DNA from: Burkholderiaceae bacterium | GTDB lineage: Bacteria > Pseudomonadota > Gammaproteobacteria > Burkholderiales > Burkholderiaceae_C | Direction of reading: 5' to 3' | DNA length: 37,305 nt | Assembly: GCA_004323695.1 (NCBI GenBank) | Contig: SCRU01000064.1 | Location: forward strand, 1 to 37,305 | In this document: in pieces, positions 1-8,233 of the stretch | Position numbering within the stretch: position 1 is the first letter of the stretch | How the letters are laid out: each line of letters starts with the position of its first letter | Made by a program: the position numbers and the translations under genes | Notes under the pieces: generated by a model | Told to the model about the DNA's origin: nothing | Databases searched by the model: none | What the model saw: only the letters and a program-made list of their open reading frames with translations

Positions 1-106
1 CCGTTCGCCACTCGCCACCAGGATTGCTCCCGTGCTGCCGTTCGACTTGCATGTGTAAGGCATGCCGCCAGCGTTCAATCTGAGCCAGGATCAAACTCTA
101 TAGTTC
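1..106 (-). rRNA. rrs: 16S ribosomal RNA, 5' end (partial)
   Basis: The reverse complement of the first ~100 bases contains the universal 27F site (AGAGTTTGATCCTGGCTCAG, at 80-99), followed by the betaproteobacterial start of 16S rRNA (GAACGCTGGCGGCATGCC, then ACACATGCAAGTCGAACGG). By E. coli numbering, base 8 is at 99, which places the mature 5' end near 106. The gene runs off the left edge, so only about the first 106 nt are present. The sequence type fits Comamonadaceae/Burkholderiales. Confidence 0.97.
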
Positions 107-119
107 GATCTTGAATTTT

Positions 120-135
120 TTGCTCTTTCGAGCAA
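120..135 (-). other. rRNA leader hairpin with GAAA loop
   Basis: On the minus strand TTGCTC-GAAA-GAGCAA forms a perfect 6-bp stem closed by a GNRA tetraloop, 14 nt upstream of the mature 16S 5' end. It lies in the transcribed leader, so it is probably an RNA structure used in 30S folding or processing. The role is inferred; the inverted repeat is seen directly. Confidence 0.6.
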
Positions 136-256
136 CTCATAAAAACGGAATTGAAGTGAACTTCACTTCTATTCTCATGAGCGTTTGCAAGTCAATCAAG
201 ACTTGGTTCCGAAGAACTTGGCAATCGCCTTCAAACGCCCACGCTTATCGGCTGTA

Positions 257-270
257 TGTTTTTAACGAAC
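257..270 (-). promoter_or_regulatory. boxA-like antitermination element of the rrn leader
   Basis: The reverse complement reads GTTCGTTAAAAACA, resembling the boxA core (TGYTCTTTAAMA) bound by NusB/S10. It is followed by GCCGATAAGCGTGGGCG, which resembles the boxC-containing leader of proteobacterial rrn operons. It lies downstream of both rrn promoters and about 150 nt before 16S. The core is one base off the usual CTTTAA. Confidence 0.55.
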
Positions 271-319
271 CTTGCAAGGCGCTGTCGCCTTGCGTTTGCT
301 GTGATCAGCAGAGCCTCGA

Positions 320-349
320 ATTATATACCGTTTTTTGCAACCCGGTCAA
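320..349 (-). promoter_or_regulatory. rrn promoter, proximal copy
   Basis: Minus-strand sigma70 promoter: -35 TTGACC (344-349), 18-nt spacer, -10 TATAAT (320-325). Directly upstream of the -35 is an AT-rich stretch (350-366) that could act as an UP element. It closely resembles the distal copy 121 bp upstream, so the two look like a tandem duplication. Confidence 0.85.
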
Positions 350-440
350 CAAAACAAAACTTTTACCCTCGTCACCACCGCATCTGCAGATCAATCCAGT
401 CGCTGGCCTGATCTGCCAAGTGCGTTTAGCGAAGCCTTGA

Positions 441-470
441 ATTCTATACCGGATTTCTCACCTCGGTCAA
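441..470 (-). promoter_or_regulatory. rrn promoter, distal copy
   Basis: Minus-strand sigma70 promoter: -35 TTGACC (465-470), 18-nt spacer, -10 TAGAAT (441-446). The flanks (CGGTATA before the -10 and AATTC after it) match the proximal promoter almost base for base. Two tandem promoters are typical of rrn operons. Confidence 0.8.
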
Positions 471-557
471 ACCTCAAGGAATTTACTTCACTATCTCCGC
501 GCGGGACCGTCCATGCATTGCTGCGTCGGTTGTGCGGAGCCGGCAACTATAGCATGG

Positions 558-578
558 AAAGCGCGGGTCGCGCGCTTT
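558..578 (-). terminator. Hairpin between iorB and the rrn promoters (probable terminator)
   Basis: A perfect 8-bp inverted repeat (AAAGCGCG, 5-nt loop, CGCGCTTT) lies 46 bp after the iorB stop and before the rrn promoters on the same strand. There is no real U-tract on the minus strand, so it is a weak intrinsic terminator at best. Its placement suggests it separates the two units. Confidence 0.45.
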
Positions 579-623
579 TCGTGCAGGCCAGCGCAAGCCG
601 GCTCTCCTGGCGGGCCGCGGCGA

Positions 624-2894
624 CTAAGCCATCCGCAACGGCAGCGACCGATGGCGTTTGCCCGTGAGCAGAAACAATGCATTGCCCACCGCCGGCGCCA
701 GCGGCGGCACGCCGATCTCACCGACCCCGCCGGGGGGGCGCTCGCTGGGCACGATCCAGGTTTCCACTTGCGGCGCCTGCGCCAGCTTCACCATGGGATA
801 GTCCGGGAAATTGCGCTGCCGAACGCGCCCCGCCTCGATATCGATAGCGCTGAACAGCGCCGCCGTCAAACCGAAAATCACCGCACCCTCCACCTGCTGC
901 ATCACGATGTCGGGGTTGACGACCGTGCCGCAGTCAACGGCGCAGACGACGCGATGCACGCGCGGCAGGCCATCCTGCAGCGACACCTCGACCACCTGCG
1001 CCACGATAGAGCCGAAGGACTCGTGCAGCGCGACACCGCGCGCGCGCCCCGCCGCGAGCGCGCCGCCCCAGCCGGCCTTGGCCGCGGCCAGGTTCAGCAC
1101 CGCCCGATGCCGGGGCGCCTGCTGCAGCAAGCCGCGCCGGAACTCGACCGGGTCCTGGCGCGTCTGCACCGCGAGCTCGTCCATGAAGCTCTCGATGAAA
1201 AAAGCATTGTGCGAATGCCCCACGGAACGCCAGTAGCCGACCGGCACGCCCATACGCGTGGCCACATGCGCCATGTGCTGATGCGCAAAGCCATAGGGCT
1301 GGTCGAACAGGCCCTCATCCGTCGTCTTGTCGGGCAGATCGAACGGCCCGGCCAGGGCCGGCAGCGTGCGCTTCATCCAGCGCGGCGTGATCGCATCGCC
1401 GGCCGAGTGGATGCGCAGGCTTTGGACCCGCCCCTGCCCATCCAGGGCCGCCCGCAGATTGGCCACGTTCATGGGCCGGTAAAAGTCGTGCGTCGTGTCC
1501 TCCTCGCGCGACCACGCAAGCTGCACCGGGTGGCCGCCGCACGCCATCGCCACGCGCACGGCCTGCGCCACATAGTCGACCTCCAGCCGGCGGCCAAAGC
1601 CGCCGCCCAGCAGGGTCACGTGCAGTGTGACATCGTCGGGCGACACACCCGCCACCTTCGCCGCAATCGCGCGCGCCATGGCCGGCGCCTGCGTAGGCGC
1701 CCAGACTTCGACCTTGCCGCCCTGCACCTGCGCGGTGCAGTTCATCGGCTCCATCGTGGCGTGCGCCAGATAAGGCGCGTGGTAGGACGCCTGCACCAGC
1801 TGCGCCGCCCGCGCTTCCGCCGCGTCGATATCGCCGAGGCTGTAAAACGTGGTGCCCTTTTCTGTCTCGAGCGCGGTCCTGAGCCGGCCCTCGATCTGTG
1901 TCGAATCAAGCGCACCCTCGGGGCGTTGCTGCCAGGACACTTGCACCGCCCGGGCGCCCTGACGTGCGTGCCAGGTGGTCTTGCCCACCACGGCGAATCC
2001 GGCGGTCGAACCGGCATACGCAGGCAACGGCACCAGTAGCTGCACCCCGGGCAGCGCCAAAGCGGCGCTGCCATTCACCGACTCGCCCGTGCCACCCAGC
2101 ATCGGGCACAGCCGGACGGCGGCGTACAGCAGACCCGGCAGACGCGTGTCGAGTCCGAAGCGGGCGCTGCCATTCACCTTGGCGGGCACATCGAGTCGCG
2201 GCGCGGGCTGGCCAATCAGCGTCAAGTCCTTGCGGGCCTTCAGCGTGACGTCCCCTGGCGGCGTCGCAGACGCGAATTTTGCCAATTCGCCATAGTGGGC
2301 GGACTTGCCCGACGGATGCGACACCACCCCATCCTTGACCGATAGCTCGGCCAGCGGCAGCTTCCATTGCTGCGCTGCGGCCCCCAGCAGGCTCGAGCGT
2401 GCCGAGGCCGCCGCCATGCGCAGCACGTCCCAAAGATCGGCCACGCTGGACGAGCCGCCGGTGGCGTTGATCCCCAGTTCACGCGCCACCTTGCCCACCA
2501 TCCAGCGCGCGGCCCGGACCTTGAAGGGCTGGGCGTCGGGCGCCAGCTCGTTCGGATGGAACGGCAGGCTTTCCTCCAGCATCGCGACATTGCCGTAGAT
2601 CGAAGCAAAGCCCGCCTGTTCGATGCGCACGTGGCTCAAAGGCACATCGAGCTCTTCCGCCGCCAGCATCGGCAGCGCCGTGTAAACGCCCTGCCCCATC
2701 TCGCTGCGGGCCATCGCGACCACCACGCTGCCGTCGGCCGCGATCGTGATCCAGCCGTTCAGCTCCACGTCACCCGGGCCCAACCGCATCAGATCCGGCG
2801 CGCCCAGGCGCGAGCGCGCGGGCAGGATGCTCCAGCCGACCAGCAGCGCACCGGCGCCGCCCGCGGCGCTGAGCAGCCAGGTGCGGCGCCTCAT
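624..2894 (-). CDS. Molybdopterin-dependent oxidoreductase, large subunit (IorB/aldehyde dehydrogenase type)
   Basis: Mo/molybdopterin-binding catalytic subunit of the xanthine oxidase family, of the membrane/periplasmic IorB (isoquinoline 1-oxidoreductase beta) type; 756 aa. The ATG at 2894 overlaps the stop of the small-subunit gene as ATGA. The N-terminus ([20 protein letters not shown]) is a Tat-like leader, fitting export of a folded cofactor enzyme. Visible motifs are GGGFGRR (~residue 430), a cofactor-binding loop, and [12 protein letters not shown] (~725), which carries the conserved Glu of this superfamily near the C-terminus. Together with the 2Fe-2S subunit it should oxidise an aldehyde or N-heterocycle and pass electrons onward, in this family usually to a cytochrome c. 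No cytochrome or XdhC-type maturation gene is adjacent. The substrate cannot be read from sequence. Confidence 0.93.
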   Translation of the reverse strand: MRRRTWLLSAAGGAGALLVGWSILPARSRLGAPDLMRLGPGDVELNGWITIAADGSVVVAMARSEMGQGVYTALPMLAAEELDVPLSHVRIEQAGFASIYGNVAMLEESLPFHPNELAPDAQPFKVRAARWMVGKVARELGINATGGSSSVADLWDVLRMAAASARSSLLGAAAQQWKLPLAELSVKDGVVSHPSGKSAHYGELAKFASATPPGDVTLKARKDLTLIGQPAPRLDVPAKVNGSARFGLDTRLPGLLYAAVRLCPMLGGTGESVNGSAALALPGVQLLVPLPAYAGSTAGFAVVGKTTWHARQGARAVQVSWQQRPEGALDSTQIEGRLRTALETEKGTTFYSLGDIDAAEARAAQLVQASYHAPYLAHATMEPMNCTAQVQGGKVEVWAPTQAPAMARAIAAKVAGVSPDDVTLHVTLLGGGFGRRLEVDYVAQAVRVAMACGGHPVQLAWSREEDTTHDFYRPMNVANLRAALDGQGRVQSLRIHSAGDAITPRWMKRTLPALAGPFDLPDKTTDEGLFDQPYGFAHQHMAHVATRMGVPVGYWRSVGHSHNAFFIESFMDELAVQTRQDPVEFRRGLLQQAPRHRAVLNLAAAKAGWGGALAAGRARGVALHESFGSIVAQVVEVSLQDGLPRVHRVVCAVDCGTVVNPDIVMQQVEGAVIFGLTAALFSAIDIEAGRVRQRNFPDYPMVKLAQAPQVETWIVPSERPPGGVGEIGVPPLAPAVGNALFLLTGKRHRSLPLRMA

Positions 2895-3403
2895 GCGCGG
2901 CTCCCGGCACCCGCCACGGAGGTCTGGCGCGGACCCGCAGCAGCCTGTTTCGGCGGGACATCTCCGGCCGCGCGATGAATGGCGGCCCGCACGCGCTGGT
3001 AGGTGCCGCAACGGCAGATGTTGGTCATGGTTTCGTCAATGTCGGCGTCGGTGGGATGCGGCTTGGCCGCGAGCAGCGCCGCGGCGGCCATCAGCATGCC
3101 GCTTTGGCAGTAGCCGCATTGCGGCACCTGCTCGGCCATCCACGCGGCTTGCAGCGGATGCGGCTGCTCTGGCGTGCCCAGCGCCTCGATGGTCTGGATG
3201 TGTTTGCCCGCCAGCGCGGACACCGGCAGCACGCACGAACGCACGGCCTGGCCGTCGATGTGCACAGTGCAGGCGCCGCAGGCCGCCACGCCGCAGCCGA
3301 ATTTGGTACCGGTCAGGCTCAGCATGTCGCGCAACACCCACAGCAGGGGCATGTCGGGTTCGGCATCGACCTGAACGGGGCGACCGTTGATTTGCAGTTC
3401 CAC
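2891..3403 (-). CDS. 2Fe-2S subunit of molybdopterin oxidoreductase (IorA type)
   Basis: Small iron-sulfur subunit, about 170 aa, of the same IorAB-like enzyme. The N-terminal plant-type ferredoxin fold has the cluster motif [18 protein letters not shown] plus a later Cys. The C-terminal helical domain has the second cluster motif, QCGYCQSGM followed by ICRCGTY. I prefer the GTG start at 3403 because AAGGAG lies 5 nt upstream and the protein then begins [10 protein letters not shown] as in homologues. An in-frame ATG at 3430 would add nine residues with no good ribosome site. The gene is translationally coupled to the large subunit through ATGA and lies divergent from uup. Confidence 0.93.
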   Translation of the reverse strand: MELQINGRPVQVDAEPDMPLLWVLRDMLSLTGTKFGCGVAACGACTVHIDGQAVRSCVLPVSALAGKHIQTIEALGTPEQPHPLQAAWMAEQVPQCGYCQSGMLMAAAALLAAKPHPTDADIDETMTNICRCGTYQRVRAAIHRAAGDVPPKQAAAGPRQTSVAGAGSRA

Positions 3404-3517
3404 AAAATCTCCTTGACAGGCGGGGCACATCGCCGGTGCGCCGACACACTATAGAGCCGCAGCGGCTCGCGCGATAGAGCAGCCTCCCGATGCACGGGCA
3501 GGATAATCCCTGCCCAC

Positions 3518-5410
3518 ATGGCACTCATTACCCTTCTCGACGCCCAACTGGCCTTTGGACACGTCGCACTGCTCGATAAAGCCGGCTTTTCCCTGGAATC
3601 CGCGGAACGCGTGGGCCTGATCGGGCGCAACGGCGCGGGCAAGTCCTCGCTGCTCAAGATCCTGGGCGGGCTCGAAAAGCCCGACGACGGCACACTGCAG
3701 GTGCAGCAGGGTCTGCGCGTCGCCCTGGTCGCACAGGAGCCAGTGCTTGACCCGGACGCTACTGTATTCGTAGCAACCAGCGCAGGACTTGCAACGGTGA
3801 TCGCCGTGCGCGAGCAATATTTATCGGGCGCGGACGGGGCCGACCTGGATGCGCTGCAGTCACAGATCGAGGCCTTTGACGCCTGGAACTGGGAGCAGCG
3901 CGTGGAAGAAACCCTGCACCGCCTGCACCTGGACCCGCAGGCCATGATCGGCACCCTGTCGGGCGGCACCCGCAAACGCGTGGCGCTGGCGCAGGCGCTG
4001 GTGGCCAAGCCCGATGTGCTGCTGCTCGACGAGCCGACGAATCACCTGGACCTGGATTCGATCGAATGGCTGGAGGATCTGCTGGTCGACTTCAAGGGCA
4101 GCATCGTGACCATCACCCACGACAGGACCTTTCTGGACCGTGTCGCGACCCGCATCGTCGAACTGGACCGCGGCCAGTTGCGCTCGTACCCCGGCAATTT
4201 CGGCCAGTACCTGCTGCAGAAGGAGGAGCAACTGGCGCAGGAAGCCGTCATCAATGCCAAGGCCGACAAGCTGCTGGCGCAGGAAGAAGTCTGGATCCGC
4301 AAGGGCGTGGAGGCACGCCGCACGCGCGCCCAGGGCCGCATCGCGCGGCTGCAGGCGCTGCGCGCGAGTCGTGCGGCACGGCGCGAGGCGCTGGGCAGCG
4401 TGAACCTGGACGTCGCGACCGGCCAGTCCAGCGGGAAAATCGTGGCCGAGCTAAGCCAGGTCGGCAAGGCGTTCGGCGACAAGATCATCGTGAAGGATTT
4501 CAGCGCCACCATCCTGCGCGGCGACAAGGTGGGCCTGCTGGGCCCGAACGGCGCGGGCAAGACCACGCTGCTGAAGCTGATCCTGGGCGAACTGGCCCCC
4601 GACAGCGGCAAATTGCGCCAGGGCAGCAACCTGCAGGTGGCGTATTTCGACCAGATGCGCAACACGCTTGATCTGGATGCCACGCTGGAAGACTTCATCA
4701 GTCCGGGCAGCGAATGGATCGAGATCGGCAACCAGCGCAAGCACGTCAAGAGCTACCTCGGCGACTTCCTGTTCTCGCCGGCGCGCGCCCACTCGCCGGT
4801 GCGCTCGCTGTCGGGCGGCGAGCGCAACCGGCTGCTGCTGGCACGGCTGTTTGCGCGCCCCGCGAATGTGCTGGTGCTCGACGAGCCGACCAACGACCTC
4901 GACATCGACACGCTCGAATTGCTGGAGGACCTGCTGCAGAACTACGACGGCACGGTGTTCCTGGTCAGCCACGACCGCAGCTTCCTGGACAACGTGGTCA
5001 CCAGCATCATCGCGTGCGAAGCCGAGCCCACGCGGCCGGGTTTTTGGCGTGAATATGAGGGCAGCGTGCAGGACTGGCTGGTGCAGTCCAAACGCACACG
5101 CGATCTGGCGCAGCAGGTGTCGCCCGCGCCGGTGCAGAGTCAAATCGCCGTCAAGCCCAATGCAGACATACGCACTGCGCTATCAATAAAGAAGTTGAGC
5201 TACAAGGAGCAGCGCGAACTGGACGGCCTGCCCGCGCTGATTGCCGCGCTCGAGGCCGAGCAGCAGGCGATTGCCGAACAACTGGCCGACGGCAGCCTGT
5301 ACACGCGCGATGCCGCGCGCGCTGCCGAACTCAATGCGCGCAACGCGCAGATCGAGCAAGAGCTGATGAACGCACTGGAGCGCTGGGAAGCGCTGGGAAG
5401 CGCCGCATAA
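3518..5410 (+). CDS. uup: ABC-F family ATPase Uup
   Basis: Soluble 630-aa ABC-F protein with two ATPase domains and no membrane segments. Domain 1 has Walker A GRNGAGKSS (~36), signature LSGGTRKR (~147) and Walker B LLLDEPTNHLD. Domain 2 has GPNGAGKTT (~341), LSGGERNR and LVLDEPTNDLD. The C-terminal ~80 residues form a charged coiled coil (EQRELDGLPALIAALEAEQQ and on), the extension that separates Uup from EttA and other ABC-F proteins. E. coli Uup (635 aa) affects transposon precise excision and ribosome/DNA-junction handling. Two low-GC patches stand out: one carries a 17-bp hairpin repeat (3758-3774), the other the motif GCGCTATCAA (5177-5186) in the linker before the coiled coil. Confidence 0.93.
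   Translation: MALITLLDAQLAFGHVALLDKAGFSLESAERVGLIGRNGAGKSSLLKILGGLEKPDDGTLQVQQGLRVALVAQEPVLDPDATVFVATSAGLATVIAVREQYLSGADGADLDALQSQIEAFDAWNWEQRVEETLHRLHLDPQAMIGTLSGGTRKRVALAQALVAKPDVLLLDEPTNHLDLDSIEWLEDLLVDFKGSIVTITHDRTFLDRVATRIVELDRGQLRSYPGNFGQYLLQKEEQLAQEAVINAKADKLLAQEEVWIRKGVEARRTRAQGRIARLQALRASRAARREALGSVNLDVATGQSSGKIVAELSQVGKAFGDKIIVKDFSATILRGDKVGLLGPNGAGKTTLLKLILGELAPDSGKLRQGSNLQVAYFDQMRNTLDLDATLEDFISPGSEWIEIGNQRKHVKSYLGDFLFSPARAHSPVRSLSGGERNRLLLARLFARPANVLVLDEPTNDLDIDTLELLEDLLQNYDGTVFLVSHDRSFLDNVVTSIIACEAEPTRPGFWREYEGSVQDWLVQSKRTRDLAQQVSPAPVQSQIAVKPNADIRTALSIKKLSYKEQRELDGLPALIAALEAEQQAIAEQLADGSLYTRDAARAAELNARNAQIEQELMNALERWEALGSAA
3758..3774. repeat. 17-bp hairpin repeat GCTAC-N7-GTAGC (copy 1, in uup)
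   Basis: GCTAC-TGTATTC-GTAGC is a perfect 5-bp inverted repeat with a 7-nt loop, in a low-GC patch of uup. The same 5-7-5 design recurs at 19644, 21360, 24573 and 29168. Here it encodes ATVFVA in frame. Confidence 0.6.
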
Positions 5411-5444
5411 ACCGGCGGCCCAAGAACACCAGCGGGCCTGCTTC

Positions 5445-5523
5445 ATCGCATCGCGCAGCCGCGCGAACACCTTCCAGAACGCCACCTCCTGCGTCGTCGC
5501 GAAGTTGATGCGCATCAGCGTGC
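5445..5523 (-). pseudogene. Relic of the 3' end of a mocR gene (direct repeat copy A)
   Basis: On the minus strand this encodes the last ~25 residues of the MocR regulator found at 9073-10509 (MRINFATTQEVAFWKVFARL, then RDAM). Bases 5454-5523 are identical to 9089-9158. The few flanking differences on the 5445 side are at silent codon positions (CGC/CGG, GAT/GAC). Homology stops at about 5527, next to the stop codon of the Orf1 gene at 5541. The reading frame then runs on without the normal stop, antisense to uup, and nothing upstream encodes the rest of a MocR protein, so this is a dead fragment. It marks one border of the oxidase/NO-reductase cluster. Confidence 0.85.
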
Positions 5524-5540
5524 CGGGTATTGGGCCGCGC

Positions 5541-6146
5541 TCATGCCCGATGCGTTGCCTGGCGATCCGCGTGCCCGGTATTGATATGCCCCCACATCAG
5601 CTTCCAGACGAGGATCAGGACCATCAAGAAGCCGGCCGTCAGAAGAAGCTTGCCCAGCAATTGCTGGTCGTCCAGCAGGTAATTGCTGCACAGGCGAACC
5701 GGCGAGATGAGATACAGCCATCCGAGGCGAAACGTGGTTGCGATCAGTTCGAGCAGAACCACGCCTCGCACCACGAATCCCGCACGCGGCCAGCTGAGCG
5801 CGATGGGTGCACCGACCAGCAGCGGCGCGCTCAGGAATTTCGCCAGCGCAACCTGCGAACTGTCGAGCGCCGCATCCATCGCCAAAGGCAGCATCCACAC
5901 CACACCGCATAGCGAGGCCAGCAACAGCCCGCTGATCCCGCCTTCGTTCCAGCGCGCCAGGGCGCGGCCGAGCCGCACGGGCATGCCTAGCGCAAGCCAC
6001 CCGCCAGCCAGCGCCAGCAGCGGAATCTGGACCAGCATCTGCAGGGTCATCGTCGCTTCGAGTGCGTGCCGCACGGGCGGGGCGGCGAGCACGGCCCACA
6101 GGATCGCGCCAGCGCTGCAAAGATGACTCGATACGCCGCGCTTCAT
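5541..6146 (-). CDS. Membrane protein Orf1 of the norSY-senC-orf1-type cluster
   Basis: 201-aa integral membrane protein with about five hydrophobic segments (for example residues ~11-30, 34-52, 70-90, 125-145 and 172-190). It has no cofactor motif that I recognise. The ATG overlaps the stop of the SCO gene as ATGA, so it is the last gene of a tightly packed operon (subunit II, subunit I, SCO, Orf1). A small membrane protein in this position is known from the sNOR (norSY-senC-orf1) clusters of ammonia oxidisers, where its role is unclear; assembly of the oxidase is a reasonable guess. The mocR relic begins just beyond its stop. Confidence 0.8.
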   Translation of the reverse strand: MKRGVSSHLCSAGAILWAVLAAPPVRHALEATMTLQMLVQIPLLALAGGWLALGMPVRLGRALARWNEGGISGLLLASLCGVVWMLPLAMDAALDSSQVALAKFLSAPLLVGAPIALSWPRAGFVVRGVVLLELIATTFRLGWLYLISPVRLCSNYLLDDQQLLGKLLLTAGFLMVLILVWKLMWGHINTGHADRQATHRA

Positions 6147-6760
6147 GGCGTCAACCGCCGAGTGACATAGCGGGCCGCAGCACGGGGATCGTCCCAGTTC
6201 AATATGGCGACCAGCCGGCTGTCGGGATCCACCACGGCAATCGCGGCGTTGTGCACGAATCCCTCCTGCCCGTCCGGCACGGCAATAACGCCGAACACGC
6301 GCATCAGCGTGGCCAGGTCCGCGTGATCCAGCGGCCGCGCCGCGATCCAGCCCGCACCGAGGTCGCCGCCGCGGCGCTGGTAATCCGCCAGCGCGGCGGG
6401 TTCGTCGTGCCCGGGATCGAAACTGACGCTCAGCAACGCGACCTTTCCGGACGCGATCGGCCCGGCCAGCCGGCGCTGCAAACGTGCGAACTCGCCGCCT
6501 TGCACCGAACAGTAGGTCTCGCAGCGGGTATAGATGAAGTCGACCAGCAACCAGCGCCCGCGCAACGCTCCGAAACTGGTGCGTCCGCCGTCGGCGGTCT
6601 GCAGCGGCAGTGGTGGAACCGCGGGTGGATGCTCACGCACGCCAATGCGGCGGGCGGTCTCGGTCGTAAAGGCGCGAAAGCCATCCGTGACGCCAGCCAG
6701 TACCCAGACACCCGCCGTCAGCAGGGCGAGGCTAGCGAGCAGCGTTCGCAGCACCGCCAT
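6143..6760 (-). CDS. senC: SCO1/SenC family copper chaperone
   Basis: 205-aa SCO/SenC protein, anchored by one N-terminal membrane segment (residues ~4-24) with a thioredoxin-like domain in the periplasm. The copper-binding motif C80-ETY-C84 (TRCETYC) and the later His170 (FVHN) are present. SCO proteins deliver copper to, or reduce, the CuA site of oxidase subunit II, which fits the CuA-bearing subunit encoded two genes upstream. The start at 6760 lies 29 bp inside the end of the subunit I gene and is chosen because it gives the expected leader; a longer in-frame start at 6913 would add an implausible Arg/Cys-rich segment antisense-like in character. Confidence 0.9.
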   Translation of the reverse strand: MAVLRTLLASLALLTAGVWVLAGVTDGFRAFTTETARRIGVREHPPAVPPLPLQTADGGRTSFGALRGRWLLVDFIYTRCETYCSVQGGEFARLQRRLAGPIASGKVALLSVSFDPGHDEPAALADYQRRGGDLGAGWIAARPLDHADLATLMRVFGVIAVPDGQEGFVHNAAIAVVDPDSRLVAILNWDDPRAAARYVTRRLTP

Positions 6761-8231
6761 CGGGACCCTCGCGCGCGGCAGCCATGAGCAAGCCTGCTGT
6801 GATGCGGATCGCGAAGTACAGCATGCCCAACACCACCAGGATCGCGCCGATCGAACCGATCTTGTCCGTGTACTGCCACGCCGGCAGGTGCGTCGCCATC
6901 CTGCGCGCCACACTGTCGTGCCCGGCAGCGAGGAAAGCCAGCGTGAAGATCAGGCCGCCGATCAGGTACACGGGGAACCCCAGCCGGTCGGCGCTGGTGT
7001 TGGGCGGCGCGGCCGCGCGGCGCCCCGTCACGTGGAACATCAGGGCCAGCGCCATCGGCAGCACCCCGAGCAGCAGGTAGAAGTGAAAGTGCCCGGGCAC
7101 CCACTGGGTGTTGTGCATCACCTCATTGATGCGAATGGTGCCGTCGAGGATGGCCGGCACAATGCCCGCCGACCAGCCGAACATGGACAGGATCATCAGC
7201 CGCGAGGGCAAGGTCCAGCGCATGTTCGAGCGGTAGATGTTGGTGAGCGCACCGTACATGGTGACCAGGAACACCGGGAATCCCGCACCCCAGGACACCA
7301 CCTGGCCCATGGTCACAAACCAGCGTGGCTCGGCGTAGTCCATCATCAGGTGATGCGGAAACACGATGATCACGAACAGCGTGCTCACAGCCCACGACCA
7401 CAGGAACGGCCGCGAGATCGGGTAGGGCTTGCCCGAATAGCGTGGCAGCAGTTCGTACACGGCGATCACGCCCATGTAGATCGTGGCGTTGATGTACATG
7501 TGGCCGAACCAGTAGATCAGCGTCTTGACCACCAGCGCGTTGAGCACCATCGCGGGATAGAAGATATTGATCAGGCACATCACCAGCACCACCGCGCCCG
7601 CCAGGATGCCCAGCGTGTTGGCGATGATCACCATGGTGCTGGCCACCACGGCCTTCGGATGATTCGGGTCGATGGTGCCGCCGAACAGCCACTGCAGGCC
7701 CAGCGCGCGCCCGAGGTTGCCGTGCACCTTGATGATACCCACCGCAGCGTCCAGATAGAACACCAGCATGCCCACGCCGATCAGCAGATAACCCACCATG
7801 AACAGCGCCGCCGCATTCGGGCTCCACAGTCCCTTGCTGTCCACCGGCAACGGATACAGGAACGTCCACAGCGCGCCATAGCGGTCGACAAAGATCGCGA
7901 AGATGATGCACAACGCACCGAGCATGAACAGCACGTAGTTGGTCACGAACGCCCACAAATGCAGCTGCACGTACTTGCGCAGGAAGAACCACATCACTGC
8001 CGTGGTCGCCAGCGCCGCAGTGCCGACCATGCCGGCACCGTGCATCGACAGAAAGCGGTAGAAGAGGTCGGGCCGCACCGACAGCCAGGTGGCCTGCGCC
8101 ATGCGCATGGTCAGGCCCAGCAGCATCATCAGCACGAACAGCGTCACGGACGTGATGATGTAGGTATTGAACACGGCCCGGTTCCCGCCGTCGAGACGTT
8201 CGTCGTCCGGATACATCGTCAGTGCGGCCAT
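6732..8231 (-). CDS. Heme-copper oxidase subunit I homologue, probable sNOR-type nitric oxide reductase
   Basis: 499-aa catalytic subunit with about 12 membrane helices. All six metal-binding histidines are visible: H64 (HGAGM) and H383 for the low-spin heme, H381 (GHFHF) for the high-spin heme, and H244 (WFGHMYIN), H293 and H294 (FPHHL) for CuB. In A- and B-family O2 reductases the helix VI motif is GH-P-x-V-Y, with Tyr cross-linked to the CuB histidine; here that position is Asn248. Loss of this Tyr is a mark of NO-reducing members of the superfamily. With the CuA subunit, SenC and Orf1 it matches the norSY-senC-orf1 clusters. An atypical oxygen reductase is the alternative. It starts 2 nt after the subunit II stop, with GGAG before the ATG. 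Confidence 0.85.
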   Translation of the reverse strand: MAALTMYPDDERLDGGNRAVFNTYIITSVTLFVLMMLLGLTMRMAQATWLSVRPDLFYRFLSMHGAGMVGTAALATTAVMWFFLRKYVQLHLWAFVTNYVLFMLGALCIIFAIFVDRYGALWTFLYPLPVDSKGLWSPNAAALFMVGYLLIGVGMLVFYLDAAVGIIKVHGNLGRALGLQWLFGGTIDPNHPKAVVASTMVIIANTLGILAGAVVLVMCLINIFYPAMVLNALVVKTLIYWFGHMYINATIYMGVIAVYELLPRYSGKPYPISRPFLWSWAVSTLFVIIVFPHHLMMDYAEPRWFVTMGQVVSWGAGFPVFLVTMYGALTNIYRSNMRWTLPSRLMILSMFGWSAGIVPAILDGTIRINEVMHNTQWVPGHFHFYLLLGVLPMALALMFHVTGRRAAAPPNTSADRLGFPVYLIGGLIFTLAFLAAGHDSVARRMATHLPAWQYTDKIGSIGAILVVLGMLYFAIRITAGLLMAAAREGPDGGAANAAR

Positions 8232-8233
8232 GA

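Noticed and set aside
111-667. Short plus-strand frames over the rrn leader
   Set aside because: The region is accounted for by rRNA leader, boxA and two promoters on the minus strand; no ribosome sites or families.
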